Shown: positions 41,779 to 53,162 of the stretch, in pieces | Layout of the letters: each line of letters begins with the position of its first letter | Position numbering within the stretch: position 1 is the first letter of the stretch | Source: Arion vulgaris | Lineage: Eukaryota; Mollusca; Gastropoda; Stylommatophora; Arionidae | Length of the DNA: 64,000 nucleotides | NCBI GenBank assembly: GCA_020796225.1 | Contig: CM036769.1 | Span: 791,501 to 855,500, forward strand | Direction of reading: 5' to 3' | The notes under the pieces: generated by a model | The model's input: the letters and a program-made list of their open reading frames with translations, nothing else | Told to the model about the DNA's origin: nothing | Databases searched by the model: none | Made by a program: the position numbers and the translations under genes

Positions 41779-41814
41779 CAGCAGCAGGATGCGTCTATAG
41801 TTATCGACCTTACA
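41779..41814 (+). CDS. Probable short host exon (36 nt)
   Basis: TTTTTATTTCTCTTTAG precedes and GTAAGG follows an open 12-codon segment reading QQQDASIVIDLT, symmetrical in phase 0. The acceptor is a run TAG-CAG-CAG-CAG, so alternative NAG use could remove one to three Gln residues. The surrounding 41540-41920 is non-repetitive. No family assignment. Confidence 0.4.
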
Positions 41815-41924
41815 GTAAGGGTGGGGAGTGCGAGGGAGGGGCAATAGAGTTTATCTATGGATGTTAAATTGTTGTATCTATATATATATTTGTTGTAGAT
41901 TAAATCGTTGCTAGCTATTTCAGT

Positions 41925-42440
41925 CCTATCTTATCTTATCTTAACCACATTTGATGTGAAGCGCCGTGGGGAGAGTTAGTTTTCTATCTTGTGCCAGGTG
42001 TGTTGCGCTTGACTTTGTCAGTCCATACTTTCGCAGGGACTCTGAGATGTTATCTATCCATCGTGTTCTTAGCCTGCCTCGTGCTCTGCACCCTGAGTGT
42101 CGATTATTGAAGGCACGTGATGGTAGTAAATGTGGTTCCATTCTCATTAGATGACCGAACCACTTGAATCTTTACTTCTCGATGTACTGTATGCATGGTA
42201 TAGTACCAACGATGCTTCTGATATTCTCGTTTCTCACTCTATCTCTCCTTGTAACGTTGACAGCTTTTCGTAGACATCTCATTTCACATGTTTTAATCTT
42301 TCTTTCTTGTGTCTTAGTCAGGGGCCATGTTTGGCACTGATAGCAGAGAGTTGGAATAAATATGCAGTTTATCAGTTGTTGTTTGACTGACATGTTAATG
42401 CTTGAAGACTGGTTTAATGTGTTTAAGAGAAAGCTAGAGA
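41925..42440 (-). pseudogene. LINE-a-like RT tail with AAGAT-type 3' repeat
   Basis: Reverse strand: MSVKQQLINCIFIPTLCYQC, QTWPLTKTQERKIKTCEMRC, LRKAVNVTRRDRVRNENIRS, IVGTIPCIQYIEK, a stop, FKWFGHLMRMEPHLLPSRAF, RGRLRTRWIDNISESLRKYG, HLAQDRKL and a tail of TTATC repeats at 41926-41941. Its upstream edge is lost in the GA-rich array. Confidence 0.85.
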
Positions 42441-43200
42441 GAGAGAGAGAGTAACACAGATAGTATATGAGAGAGCAAGAGAGAGAGTAACACAGATAGT
42501 ATATGAGAGAGCAAGAGAGAGAGTAACACAGATAGTATATGAGAGAGCAAGAGAGAGATACACAGATAGTATATGAGAGAGCAAGAGAGAGATAACACAG
42601 ATAGTATATGAGAGAGCAAGAGAGAGAGTAACACAGACGGTATATGAGAGAGCAAGAGAGAGAGTAAGACAGATAGTATATGAGAGAGCAAGAGAGAGAG
42701 AGTAACACAGACGGCATATGAGAGAGCAAGAGAGAGAGAGAGAGAGTAAGACAGACGGTATATGAGAGAGCAAGAGAGAGAGAGAGAGAGTAACACAGAC
42801 GGTATATGAGATAGCAAGAGAGAGAGAGAGAGAGCAACACAGACGGCATATGAGAGAGCAAGAGAGAGAGAGAGCAACACAGACGGCATATGAGAGAGCA
42901 AGAGAGAGAGAGTAACACAGACGGCATATGAGAGAGCAAGAGAGAGAGTAACACAGACGGCATATGAGAGAGCAAGAGAGAGAGTAACACAGACGGCATA
43001 TGAGAGAGCAAGAGAGAGATACACAGACGGCATATGAGAGAACAAGAGAGAGAGAGTAACACAGACGGTATATGAGAGAGCAAGAGAGAGAGAGTAACAC
43101 AGACGGCATATGAGAGAGCAAAAGGAGAGAGATAGTAACACAGACGGTATATGAGAGAGCAAGAGAGAGAGTAAACAGATGGCATATGAGAGAGAACGGA
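42441..43200. repeat. GA-rich minisatellite, about 36-46-bp unit x 19
   Basis: AGTATATGAGAGAGCAAGAG with AGAGTAACACAG(A/T)(C/T)GG. Unit length varies with the GA run. Units with GATAGTATATG lie left and GACGGCATATG right. Confidence 0.95.
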
Positions 43201-43289
43201 AGAGAGTAATCGAGGCTATGTTTGAGAGAGAGAAAGAGAGAGAGCGATATTTATAGACTGCTGCGTAGGAAGGAGAGCGAGAGATGCAT

Positions 43290-45010
43290 ACCATTGCAGA
43301 ACTGACACCACAGTGATGACATTGCAGAAACCACATCTCAGTGATGACATTGCAGAAACTACGTGTCAATGATGACATTGCATAACCAACATCTCCGTGA
43401 TGATATTGCAAAACCCCCCATCCCAGTGATGAGATTTCATAACTCCCATTTCGATGATGATATTTCAAAACTCCATATCGGTGATGACATTGCGGAACCC
43501 CCATCTCAGTGATGACATTGCATAACTCCATCTCAGTGATGACATTGCATAACTCCATCTCAGTGATGACATTGCATAACTCCATCTCAGTGATGACATT
43601 GCATAACTCCATCTCAGTGATGACATTGCATAACTCCATCTCAGTGATGACATTGCATAACTTCATCTCAGTGATGACATTGCATAACTCCATCTCAGTG
43701 ATGACATTGCATAACTCCATCTCAGTGATGACATTGCATAACTCCATCTCAGTGATGACATTGCATAACTCCATCTCAGTGATGACATTGCATAAATCCA
43801 TCTCAGTGATGACATTGCATAACTCCATCTCAGTGATGACATTGCATAACTCCATCTCAGTGATGACATTGCATAACTCCATCTCAGTGATGACATTGCA
43901 TAACTCCATCTCAGTGATGACATTGCATAACTCCATCTCAGTGATGACATTGCATAACTTCATCTCAGTGATGACATTGCATAACTCCATCTCAGTGATG
44001 ACATTGCATAACTCCATCTCAGTGATGACATTGCATAACTCCATCTCAGTGATGACATTGCATAACTCCATCTCAGTGATGACATTGCATAAATCCATCT
44101 CAGTGATGACATTGCATAACTCCATCTCAGTGATGACATTGCATAACTCCATCTCAGTGATGACATTGCATAACTCCATCTCAGTGATGACATTGCATAA
44201 CTCCATCTCAGTGAATGACATTGTATAACTCCATCTCAGTGATGACATTGCATAACTCCATCTCAGTGATGACATTGCATAACTCCATCTCAGTGATGAC
44301 ATTGCATAACTCCATCTCAGTGATGACATTGCATAACTCCATCTCAGTGATGACATTGCATAACTCCATCTCAGTGATGACATTGCATAACTCCATCTCA
44401 GTGATGACATTGCATAACTCCATCTCAGTGATGACATTGCATAACTCCATCTCAGTGATGACATTGCATAACTTCATCTCAGTGATGACATTGCATAACT
44501 CCATCTCAGTGATGACATTGCATAACTCCATCTCAGTGATGACATTGCATAACTCCATCTCAGTGATGACATTGCATAACTCCATCTCAGTGATGACATT
44601 GCATAAATCCATCTCAGTGATGACATTGCATAACTCCATCTCAGTGATGACATTGCATAACTCCATCTCAGTGATGACATTTCATAACTCCATCTCAGTG
44701 ATGACATTGCATAACTCCATCTCAGTGAATGACATTGTATAACTCCATCTCAGTGATGACATTGCATAACTCCATCTCAGTGATGACATTGCATAACTCC
44801 ATCTCAGTGATGACATTGCATAACTCCATCTCAGTGATGACATTGCATAACTCCATCTCAGTGATGACATTGCATAACTCCATCTCAGTGATGACATTTC
44901 ATAACTCCATCTCAGTGATGACATTGCATAACCCCATCTCAGTGATGACATTGCATAACTCCATCTCAGTGATGACATTGCATAACTCCATCTCAGTGAT
45001 GACATTGCAT
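43290..45010. repeat. Minisatellite, 27-bp unit, about 63 copies, with higher-order repeats
   Basis: CATCTCAGTGATGACATTGC-ATAACTC. Marker variants (ACTTCATC at 43661/43958/44472; AAATCC at 43794/44091/44605; GTGAATGAC at 44211/44725) show 297-bp and 514-bp higher-order spacings. Confidence 0.98.
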
Positions 45011-45735
45011 AACCCTTATCTCAATAACTGCATGGTAGAACGCCCATCTCAGTGATGACATTGCATAACCCTTATCTCAATAACTGCATTGTAGAACGCC
45101 CATCTCAATGATGACATTGCATAACCCTTATCTCAATAACTGCATTGTAGAACGCCCATCTCAATGATGACATTGCATAACCCTTATCTCAATAACTGCA
45201 TTGTAGAACCCCCATCTCAGTGATGACATTGCATAACCCTTATCTCAATAACTGCATTGTAGAACCCCCATCTCAATGATGACATTGCATAACCCTTATC
45301 TCAATAACTGCATTGTAGAACCCCCATCTCAGTGATGACATTGCATAACCCTTATCTCAATAACTGCATTGTAGAACGCCCATCTCAATGATGACATTGC
45401 ATAACCCTTATCTCAATAACTGCATTGTAGAACCCCCATCTCAGTGATGACATTGCATAACCCTTATCTCAATAACTGCATTGTAGAACGCCCATCTCAA
45501 TGATGACATTGCATAACCCTTATCTCAATAACTGCATTGTAGAACCCCCATCTCAGTGATGACATTGCATAACCCTTATCTCAATAACTGCATTGTAGAA
45601 CGCCCATCTCAATGATGACATTGCATAACCCTTATCTCAATAACTGCATTGTAGAACCACCATCCTAGTGATGACATTGCATAACCCTTATCTCAATAAC
45701 TGCATTGTAGAACGCCCATCTCAATGACAGCATTC
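45010..45735. repeat. Composite array, 56-bp unit x 13
   Basis: Each 56-bp unit is CCCTTATCTCAATAACTGCA-TTGTAGAAC plus a diverged CCATCTCAATGATGACATTG-CATAA, i.e. a dimer built on the neighbouring 27-bp repeat. Confidence 0.95.
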
Positions 45736-45799
45736 CATACACCTCCCAACCAAAAATATTTGAGTTGTGCATGTATGTGTTTCTTGTAACACTTTTCAG

Positions 45800-45900
45800 A
45801 CAATGACGCCGCCCTCTCATGTCGAGTACAAATGGCAGAGAAAAAGCTATGTAATCGGAAATGGTTAACTATAGCACCGAACGACGCTCGTGTTCCATAA
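45800..45900 (+). CDS. Exon candidate, possibly terminal
   Basis: The acceptor GTGTTTCTTGTAACACTTTTCAG is strong. With two leading bases the frame reads NDAALSCRVQMAEKKLCNRK then WLTIAPNDARVP-stop at 45898. In the zero frame it reads TMTPPSHVEYKWQRKSYVIG and stops at GGTTAA, where a weak GTTAAC donor could be used. Non-repetitive. No family recognised. Confidence 0.35.
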
Positions 45901-46104
45901 GATGGTACACGCTAACTACACACGACGTTCTAGATTATGCTCTCCTTTGCAAGCTCGTGTTTCGGTGCAAGTTTGGTTATCACACTCTCATACCTTCTCG
46001 TGGGGACTGTTCTGCACTACCGTATTTATTGCAATTAGCGAATCCGTCGATCATATGGAAAACATTTTGTATTTTTTCAAGAAGTTAGATTTTCATAATG
46101 GATA

Positions 46105-46585
46105 CCCTGGGGGTCTCTGTGGCTTATAGGTTATGGTTAGGGTTAGAGGTTAAGTGGTCGGCTCTCGTTCCAAATGTACTCGAATCACTCCCTCGTGAAG
46201 TCATCTGGATATTTTTCTAGCGATCCCTGATCTCAGTGTAGGTGAGAACGAGTTCCTAGTCCTATCAAAGACAGACAATAAAACGTAGGTTAAAGCACGT
46301 TCAAGTTAAGCACATCGAAGAACTATTGGCAGTTCAAAATCAATAAGATCAGGCTGGATAGCCTCTGTCTGGTCAACATTAACAGAATGATCAAAAATAA
46401 AATTCCTACAAAATAGTATACCCATCTTTAAAATTAGACTGGGGGCCCTCGCCGGTGCTACAGAGTTCTTCCACTGCAATGAGAGTGTCCTGTGTAAGAA
46501 AGATACTAAAGCATACATGGCTACTCATCAAACTGCAATGATTATGGTCACATCAATCAATCAATCAATCAATCAATCAATGGAT
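46105..46585 (+). mobile_element. SINE-E, near full-length
   Basis: GGGGGTCTCTGTGGCTTATA, an expanded GGTTATGGTTAGGGTTAGAG in the head, ATCCCTGATCTCAGTGTAGG, GGCAGTTCAAAATCAATAAG, GCCCTCGCCGGTGCTACAG, TGGCTACTCATCAAACTGCA and a (TCAA)n tail. Confidence 0.85.
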
Positions 46586-46810
46586 ACCCTAAAGTTCTCA
46601 AACACGTCCACATGGGAAACTGAGACAATCCATGGATTTTATTATCCATTGAAACAGCTAGATACTGAATAAAATGGACGTCTGTTTATTCACTGCGTTA
46701 TCAAATGTGCTTAGTCCTATTTAGTTTGCTGAAAGCATCTGCACCAAAGCACTTAGGCAGTAGCTATGGCGGCGGTTAAAATAATTTAGTCAAACTCCAG
46801 GAGATTTCAG

Positions 46811-46878
46811 GAAAGCCGCAATAGCGTATTTGTTAGTTAATTCCAGTCTTGTGCCATTGGTCCGGGATCAATTCTACA
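46811..46878 (+). CDS. Weak exon candidate
   Basis: After GGAGATTTCAG the frame (offset one base) reads KAAIAYLLVNSSLVPLVRDQ then FY, ending at ACA|GTGAGT, a strong donor. The frame also stays open past the donor (SEWAWNIVPTVTAL), so it may instead be a coding remnant of an element. Acceptor tract is poor. 46590-46810 shows nothing else. Confidence 0.25.
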
Positions 46879-46970
46879 GTGAGTGGGCGTGGAATATTGT
46901 TCCGACAGTAACAGCTCTCAGGTCGACCCAGCTTCAATTGGGTACCAGGAAAAGCAGTGAGAAGTTGATC

Positions 46971-47530
46971 ACATCACCCACCCTGTGCCGACGGTCAATA
47001 AAAAATACGGGCCTAACACCGTATTGCCCAATATACCGCTAGGTCAATATACATCACCCACCCTATGCCGACGGTCAATGAAAAATACGGGCCTAACACC
47101 GTATTGCCCAATATACCGCTAGGTCAATATACATCACCCACCCTGTGCCGACGGTCAATGAAAAATACGGGCCTAACACCGTATTGCCCAATATACCGCT
47201 AGGTCAATATACATCACCCACCCTGTGCCGACGGTCAATGAAAAATACGGGCCTAACACCGTATTGCCCAATATACCGCTAGGTCAATATACATCACCCA
47301 CCCTGTGCCGACGGTCAATGAAAAATACGGGCCTAACACCGTATTGCCCAATATACCGCTAGGTCAATATACATCACCCACCCTGTGCCGACGGTCAATG
47401 AAAAATACGCGCCTAACACCGTATTGCCCAATATACCGCTAGGTCAATATACATCACCCACCCTGTGCCGACGGTCAATGAAAAATACGGGCCTAACACC
47501 GTATTGCCCAATATACCGCTAGGTCAATAT
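46971..47530. repeat. Minisatellite, 80-bp unit x 7
   Basis: ACATCACCCACCCTGTGCCG...ATACCGCTAGGTCAATAT. Seven units of exactly 80 bp differing by only a handful of substitutions, so very recent or homogenised. Confidence 0.98.
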
Positions 47531-48071
47531 ATAATATATTAGAGGGAGCTACCATGGATCGAAATGACATTCTTCACGCATTGAGAGAGTCTTTCTGAAC
47601 AGAGGAGGTTCAGGGTTGTGAATCTCACTCGTTGACCATATTCTCACACTGCTCAGGCTGGTGCAGTCTTGCAGGATGTGCTCTGGGGACTGCTTTGGTG
47701 CTCCACATGTGCAGGCAGTCGAGTCCCTGAGACCCATTCTATGGAGGTGTGCTCTGAGACTGCAGTGTCCGTTCTAAGTCTGAAGACTGTGGTCTGTACT
47801 TTTCTGTTTAGTGTGTTTATACTGTCATGCTCTGGGTTGTATCCTCCATTTGCTTTTCTCCACATGATTTTTCTGGATTGTCTAAGTAGAGTCTTTGCTT
47901 CTGTAAAGCTTTGTGTTGGGTGGTGTTGTGTTAGACTTCTTCCAGTCTTTGCTTCTGTAAAGCTTTGTGTTGGGTGGTGTTGTGTTAGGCCCCCTCCAGC
48001 CCATGCGAGTTTGTCGGCCTTTTCATTTCCTGGTATGCCACAGCGTGCTGGTATCCACTGTAAGACTAGTT

Positions 48072-49180
48072 CAGATTTTTTTGGACAGCAAGCTGATTTT
48101 TTGCTGTATTTTCTGAATGAACTTGTCTTGTTGTGTTGCTGTATATTCTGAATGAACTTGTCTTGTTGTGTTGCTGTATATTCTGAATGAACTTGTCTTG
48201 TTGTGTTGCTGTATATTCTGAATGAACTTGTCTTGTTGTGTTGCTGTATATTCTGAATGAACTTGTCTTGTTGTGTTGCTGTATATTCTGAATGAACTTG
48301 TCTTGTTGTGTTGCTGTATATTCTGAATGAACTTGTCTTGTTGTGTTGCTGTATATTCTGAATGAACTTGTCTTGTTGTGTTGCTGTATATTCTGAATGA
48401 ACTTGTCTTGTTGTGTTGCTGTATATTCTGAATGAACTTGTCTTGTTGTGTTGCTGTATATTCTGAATGAACTTGTCTTGTTGTGTTGCTGTATATTCTG
48501 AATGAACTTGTCTTGTTGTGTTGCTGTATATTCTGAATGAACTTGTCTTGTTGTGTTGCTGTATATTCTGAATGAACTTGTCTTGTTGTGTTGCTGTATA
48601 TTCTGAATGAACTTGTCTTGTTGTGTTGCTGTATATTCTGAATGAACTTGTCTTGTTGTGTTGCTGTATATTCTGAATGAACTTGTCTTGTTGTGTTGCT
48701 GTATATTCTGAATGAACTTGTCTTGTTGTGTTGCTGTATATTCTGAATGAACTTGTCTTGTTGTGTTGCTGTATATTCTGAATGAACTTGTCTTGTTGTG
48801 TTGCTGTATATTCTGAATGAACTTGTCTTGTTGTGTTGCTGTATATTCTGAATGAACTTGTCTTGTTGTGTTGCTGTATATTCTGAATGAACTTGTCTTG
48901 TTGTGTTGCTGTATATTCTGAATGAACTTGTCTTGTTGTGTTGCTGTATATTCTGAATGAACTTGTCTTGTTGTGTTGCTGTATATTCTGAATGAACTTG
49001 TCTTGTTGTGTTGCTGTATATTCTGAATGAACTTGTCTTGTTGTGTTGCTGTATATTCTGAATGAACTTGTCTTGTTGTGTTGCTGTATATTCTGAATGA
49101 ACTTGTCTTGTTGTGTTGCTGTATATTCTGAATGAACTTGTCTTGTTGTGTTGCTGTATATTCTGAATGAACTTGTCTTG
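48072..49180. repeat. Minisatellite inside LINE-f RNase H, 35-bp unit x 32
   Basis: TGAATGAACTTGTCTTGTTG-TGTTGCTGTATATTC, almost invariant. 35 is not a multiple of three yet all reverse frames are open, hence spurious NTTRQVHSEYTATQQ frames of 392 and 534 codons. Confidence 0.98.
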
Positions 49181-49222
49181 TTTGGGACATGAGATGGCAT
49201 GGAGAACTGATTTTGAATCGCT

Positions 49223-49478
49223 TCTTCTTCTTCTTTGCGTTCATTCTTTACGACCAATTTTAATCACTCTTTGTGATATGTTTGATCTTTGTCAAGAACG
49301 TGTATACGTTGCACATTGGTTTGGTAGGCCCCTAAACGCATAGACTTCTACACGTTTAGGACATATGCATCCGATTTCAACCAAACCTTCTTAGTCGCCT
49401 CTTACGACATGAGAGGCAGGTAACAGTGGTTCTATTCTTTACACCCCAAATTTGGGCCCCGGTAACCACTGGGGCGTC
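49223..49478 (-). mobile_element. SINE-B nested in LINE-f
   Basis: TTGAATCGCT at 49213-49222 and 49479-49488 is the target duplication. The full reversed SINE-B lies between, from (CTT)n to CCCCGGTAACC, with 10 bp extra at the 5' end. Confidence 0.9.
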
Positions 49479-49845
49479 TTGAATCGCTAAAGACTGCAAT
49501 ATTTTTTGCTGACACATTTTTATTGAGTATCTGTATGGCTGTAAGAAGGACTGTTTCCTCGGTTCTAAAGTTGGTGCATGTTTCTCCTGCTGCCAGAGAG
49601 TGTGGGCTGCTGCCTCGGCTCTAAAGTTGGTGCATGTTTCTCCTGCTGCCAGAGAGTGTGTTTCTGTGTTTCCTTTGGGGTGAGTGATGTAGATTCCGCT
49701 GCCTCCATTCCTGATAGCATCTGTAGCTGAGCCATCTGTGAACACGCGTGTCCATGTGCTGGTGGGATATTGCTCTTGTAGCATTGCGTTTTACTCCAAC
49801 TTCAGAGATACTTGTAATTTAGATGCTCAAGTAAATAATTAATAG

Positions 49846-50096
49846 TCCAACCATGTACCGTGAGCACACCGAGAATCAGGGAGTCTATAGTTCAACCATG
49901 TACCGTGAGCACACCGAGAATCAGGGAGTCTATAGTTCAACCATGTACCGTGAGCACACCGAGAATCAGGGAGTCTATAGTTCAACCATGTACCGTGAGC
50001 ACACCGAGAATCAGGGAGTCTATAGTTCAACCATGTACCGTGAGCACACCGAGAATCAGGGAGTCTATAGTTCAACCATGCACCGTGAGCACACCG
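49846..50096. repeat. Minisatellite, 45-bp unit x 5.6
   Basis: AACCATGTACCGTGAGCACA-CCGAGAATCAGGGAGTCTATAGTTC. The 45-bp period keeps several frames open. Confidence 0.95.
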
Positions 50097-50099
50097 AGA

Positions 50100-50595
50100 A
50101 TTTTAACTTAAGCTGAGCTCGAGCTCTTGAAATTCAATGTCACATGGTCACTAGTCCAGCGTGTTATCAACTTGGCTATTGGCGACTGCAATTATAATTC
50201 GTTCCAAAATTCGTGAACACACTAAAGTTTAATTTGTACGAAATCTACCTGATGCATACCAGTGATTGTTTGCAAGCAGTCTTATATATCTCACGACCTT
50301 ACGAATCCATGTTTAACTAATTGGTAGGTAGCTTGGTTGATGCAAAAATGTTTTTGTTATATAATTTTGCATTATACACACAACAAAATGATCATCAAAG
50401 TTTAGAATTTACAGTAATACACAAAATGGTGGCGAAAGATTGCAAAGGCGTATCACTGTTACATATTATAAAAAGAAAGGTGACATAGTGAACAAATGAT
50501 ACCTTCCACTTCTATAAATATTCCCAGATTTTCATTAGAAACGTTTGAATGTCTCCGTATCTAGTCGTCCATTTGTAATTGTTGTTTTAAATTCA
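50100..50595. other. No recognisable feature
   Basis: AT-rich single-copy-looking sequence without a long frame, SINE or LINE motif. Confidence 0.5.
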
Positions 50596-50599
50596 TCAC

Positions 50600-50715
50600 T
50601 CCTGTTGTTCGTTTGCTTGATAAAGACCGTGTTGGTTGAAACGTTGCTGTATATTGTCATTATTTTTGTAATTTGTAAAACTCAGTAGTTTGTGATTACG
50701 TGTTTCACTTATAAA
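50600..50715 (+). other. Second copy of the GAAACGTTGCTGT motif
   Basis: TTGATAAAGACCGTGTTGGT-TGAAACGTTGCTGTATATTG and TTTTGTAATTTGTAAAACTC match 14645-14730. See that entry. Confidence 0.35.
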
Positions 50716-50904
50716 TGAAAGTAAATGTTGCACACATAAGCTAATGACAATCGGTAGGAAACATTGTGAACTGATTAATTCCACGGAATTCCCGATTTTG
50801 ACTTGCACTGAATTGCATGTGGAACACGGAAATGCTGAGTTATAGATGGGTAGATGGATTGGTGAAGGAATAAAAGATTGAGATATTTAATTAGATAATT
50901 AATA

Positions 50905-51160
50905 AATGAATAGATTAATGAACTGAAAAAAGAAACAATCAAGTAACCGATGAATGAATGCAAATGAATAGATTAATGAACTGAAAAAAGAATCAATCAA
51001 GTAACGGATGAATGAATGAAATTAATAGATTAACGAACTGAAAAAAGAATCAATCAAGTAACCGATGAATGAATGAAATGAATAGATTAATGAACTGAAA
51101 AGAAAAGAATCAATCAAGTAACCGATGAATGAATGCAATGAATGGATTAAATAAATTAAT
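50905..51160. repeat. Minisatellite, 55-58-bp unit x 4
   Basis: GAATAGATTAATGAACTGAA...CAAGTAACCGATGAATG, with A-run length variation. Confidence 0.9.
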
Positions 51161-51334
51161 TATCGATCAAAAAATCCGTACAAGGGTCGGTCCCACAAAT
51201 AATGGTTCCAACACTTGCACAAAAGACTGATGACGCGTTCCGTTTTAGTGAAGTATTCCTAATCCTATTCTTGCTTCATAACCTCATGTATTCTTTCTTT
51301 CATACTGTCTCAGTGTGTATATTGTTCAGTTTAG

Positions 51335-51600
51335 ATTCTTCTTCGAAAGTTCCATATCGACCATTGTTAACCACTTTGTGATATATATATATATATATAT
51401 GTGATCTGAGCCTAAGAGTGATTGTATGTTGCGCCAGTTATGCGTCTACAAGTAGGCCAGTACATCCTATTTCTGCTATGCTTTTTATTTACTAGGGTAG
51501 CTTCCTAGGCCCCTACCTCAGTCGCATCTTACGACATGCTTTGTAGGTCACAGTGTTACTATTCTTTGCTCCCTTTGTGGGCCCCGGCAACACACATTTT
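51335..51600 (-). mobile_element. SINE-A copy with an internal (TA)n expansion
   Basis: TTCGAAAGTTCCATATCGAC, then GTGA(TA)12TGTGATCTGAG where other copies have GTGATTTGTATGTGATCTG, then the core and GGGCCCCGGCAACACAC. 51600-51960 shows only a short GGTTATT stutter. Confidence 0.85.
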
Positions 51601-51964
51601 GAGCCCAGCAATATTGAATACCTTTCATAGTTTTGTTATCTGACTGGTTATTGGTTATTGGTTATTGGTTATCGGTTACTGAATCGACATCATAGAACTC
51701 CAGGCAGACCTATAGGTGCTCATTCTTCCCCAACAGATATCGAAGTGTATGCATACTTATGGTTCCTGTGCCTCGCTATTCAAACACACTCCTCACTCTG
51801 CCCCTCAGTCATCCAGTTCTACTTGAACAACGTGTAACCCTAAACTTCTTGAATCGCTTCATAGATTCAACTTCAAATTTAGTATCATCATCATCATCAC
51901 TATGAATTCTGCGAAACACCGCGTTCTACGCTTATAGACATTAAACGTTACTACTGGTAAACAA

Positions 51965-52290
51965 AGCCAGTGTTAGAGAATGACTAAAGATATAGAAAGT
52001 AAGTTGAATGCAATGTTAAATAAATGACTGGCAAAATATTGAACATAAAATGGGACAAATTCAGGTGGAAGGTTATGAAATCAGAGAAATGTCTGGTTAA
52101 CCACTAGTATTAACTGTTTGTAAGAAGAGGCGCAGAAAAGAATGGCGTCCTTGGAAAACCATAGAAGAAACTTTACTGAGAGAGGCGAAAAATATCTGAC
52201 TCAAATCCATAGAAGAGATTGTACGAGTTTTCCAGGGTAGAGCGGTTTGGAGAAATTACCTACATGCCCTATGCAAAGTATAACGGTGCA
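51965..52290 (+). pseudogene. LINE-b tail, heavily mutated
   Basis: MTKDIESKLNAM, then stops, AAATGGGACAAATTCAGGTG (NIKWNEFR), CAGAGAAATGTCTGGTTAAC, and EEIV-like GTAGAGCGGTTTGGAGAAAT to the family 3' end. Matches 60380-60860 reversed. Confidence 0.75.
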
Positions 52291-52394
52291 ATATGAACAT
52301 ATGTGTAAATTATATGTCAAATAAATATATGCATTATTTGTATGAACTATATATGCGTAAATTATATGTCAAATGTGTATGAACTATATATGCA

Positions 52395-52645
52395 AATATG
52401 AGCGTCTGTAGCTTAAGTGGTAGGGAGCTCGATCCCAAACTCAAGCGTACCTGGTTCAAACCCCACGGTGGGCAAATTTGGCAGTAAACTCGTTTCCATG
52501 GAATTTTGACAAAAGGTAAAAATAGATGACACCGTTCAGAAAGCAATGGCAAATTACTGAACGTATAAGTGGTGCCTAGAAAATCAATGACTCGTTTACT
52601 GTGGTTGATGGCTACGTCTTGTAAAGGATATGCCAGGATTTTTAT
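52395..52645 (+). mobile_element. SINE-D, reference copy
   Basis: A box TAGCTTAAGTGGTAGGG (52408), B box CTGGTTCAAACCCCACGG (52451), then GTTTCCATGGAATTTTGAC, TTCAGAAAGCAATGGCAAA, ATGACTCGTTTACTGTGGTT and AAAGGATATGCCAGGATTTT. 52650-52965 shows nothing recognisable. Confidence 0.85.
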
Positions 52646-52967
52646 TCACATTGCCAATACAATAGAAATCTTGGCATTGAAATATAGTTCGTTTATTAGA
52701 CAAAGGACGGTATAACAAGAACAGCTGCTGTATAGGTATGTTACGCTGCTCTAAACACATACCAGTTTCCGCATACGATACCCAACTTTCTTTCACTTTT
52801 ACCTGGGCGCGTGCGGCTGGTCTAGGTGAGTTCTATGACCTTATAGGAAGATCCATATCTAGGGCAACATGCCTGTTTTAAAATAACGCACTGCAACGTG
52901 TTCTGAGCGTGACTTGGCGAGATTTCGCAATACAGACGAAACAATTTCTATTTCTCTTGCAAAGCTC

Positions 52968-53125
52968 GTTAACCCATCAACCATTTTGTATTTTAGCTTC
53001 CATAATATATGACCAGACTGTTAACTCACCAACCATTTTGTATTTTAGCTTCCATAAATTATGACTAGACTGTTAACTCACCAACCATTTTGTATGTTAG
53101 CTTCCATAATATATGACCAGACTGT
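52968..53125. repeat. Minisatellite, 52-54-bp unit x 3
   Basis: AACTCACCAACCATTTTGTA...ATATGACCAGACTGT. Confidence 0.9.
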
Positions 53126-53162
53126 GAATGTGGAAGAAGAATCTAGACAGCAGACCTCCATA

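Larger units (their letters stand above)
47535..49800 (-). pseudogene. LINE-f: RNase H domain disrupted by a SINE-B and arrays
   Basis: Reverse strand. WTRVFTDGSATDAIRNGGSG holds the first catalytic Asp. TCTNFRAEAAA has the catalytic Glu and lies in a 60-bp duplication. Then come a SINE-B, the 35-bp array, ELVLQWIPARCGIPGNEKAD (His changed to Arg in the usual HCG, final Asp kept), a duplicated THHPTQSFTEAK-like piece, MWRKANGGYN, VFRLRTDTAV, CTCGAPKQSPEHILQDCTSL and a tail to 47540. A frameshift lies near 47700. Non-functional. Confidence 0.85.

Noticed and set aside
42434..44464. 676-codon frame (MSSLRWSYA, ITEMELCNV, SLSLALSY)
   Set aside because: Translation of the 27-bp and GA-rich arrays; the frame changes with unit phase.
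47653..49257. 534- and 392-codon frames with QVHSEYTATQQDKF repeats
   Set aside because: Translation of the 35-bp array inside a dead LINE RNase H domain.
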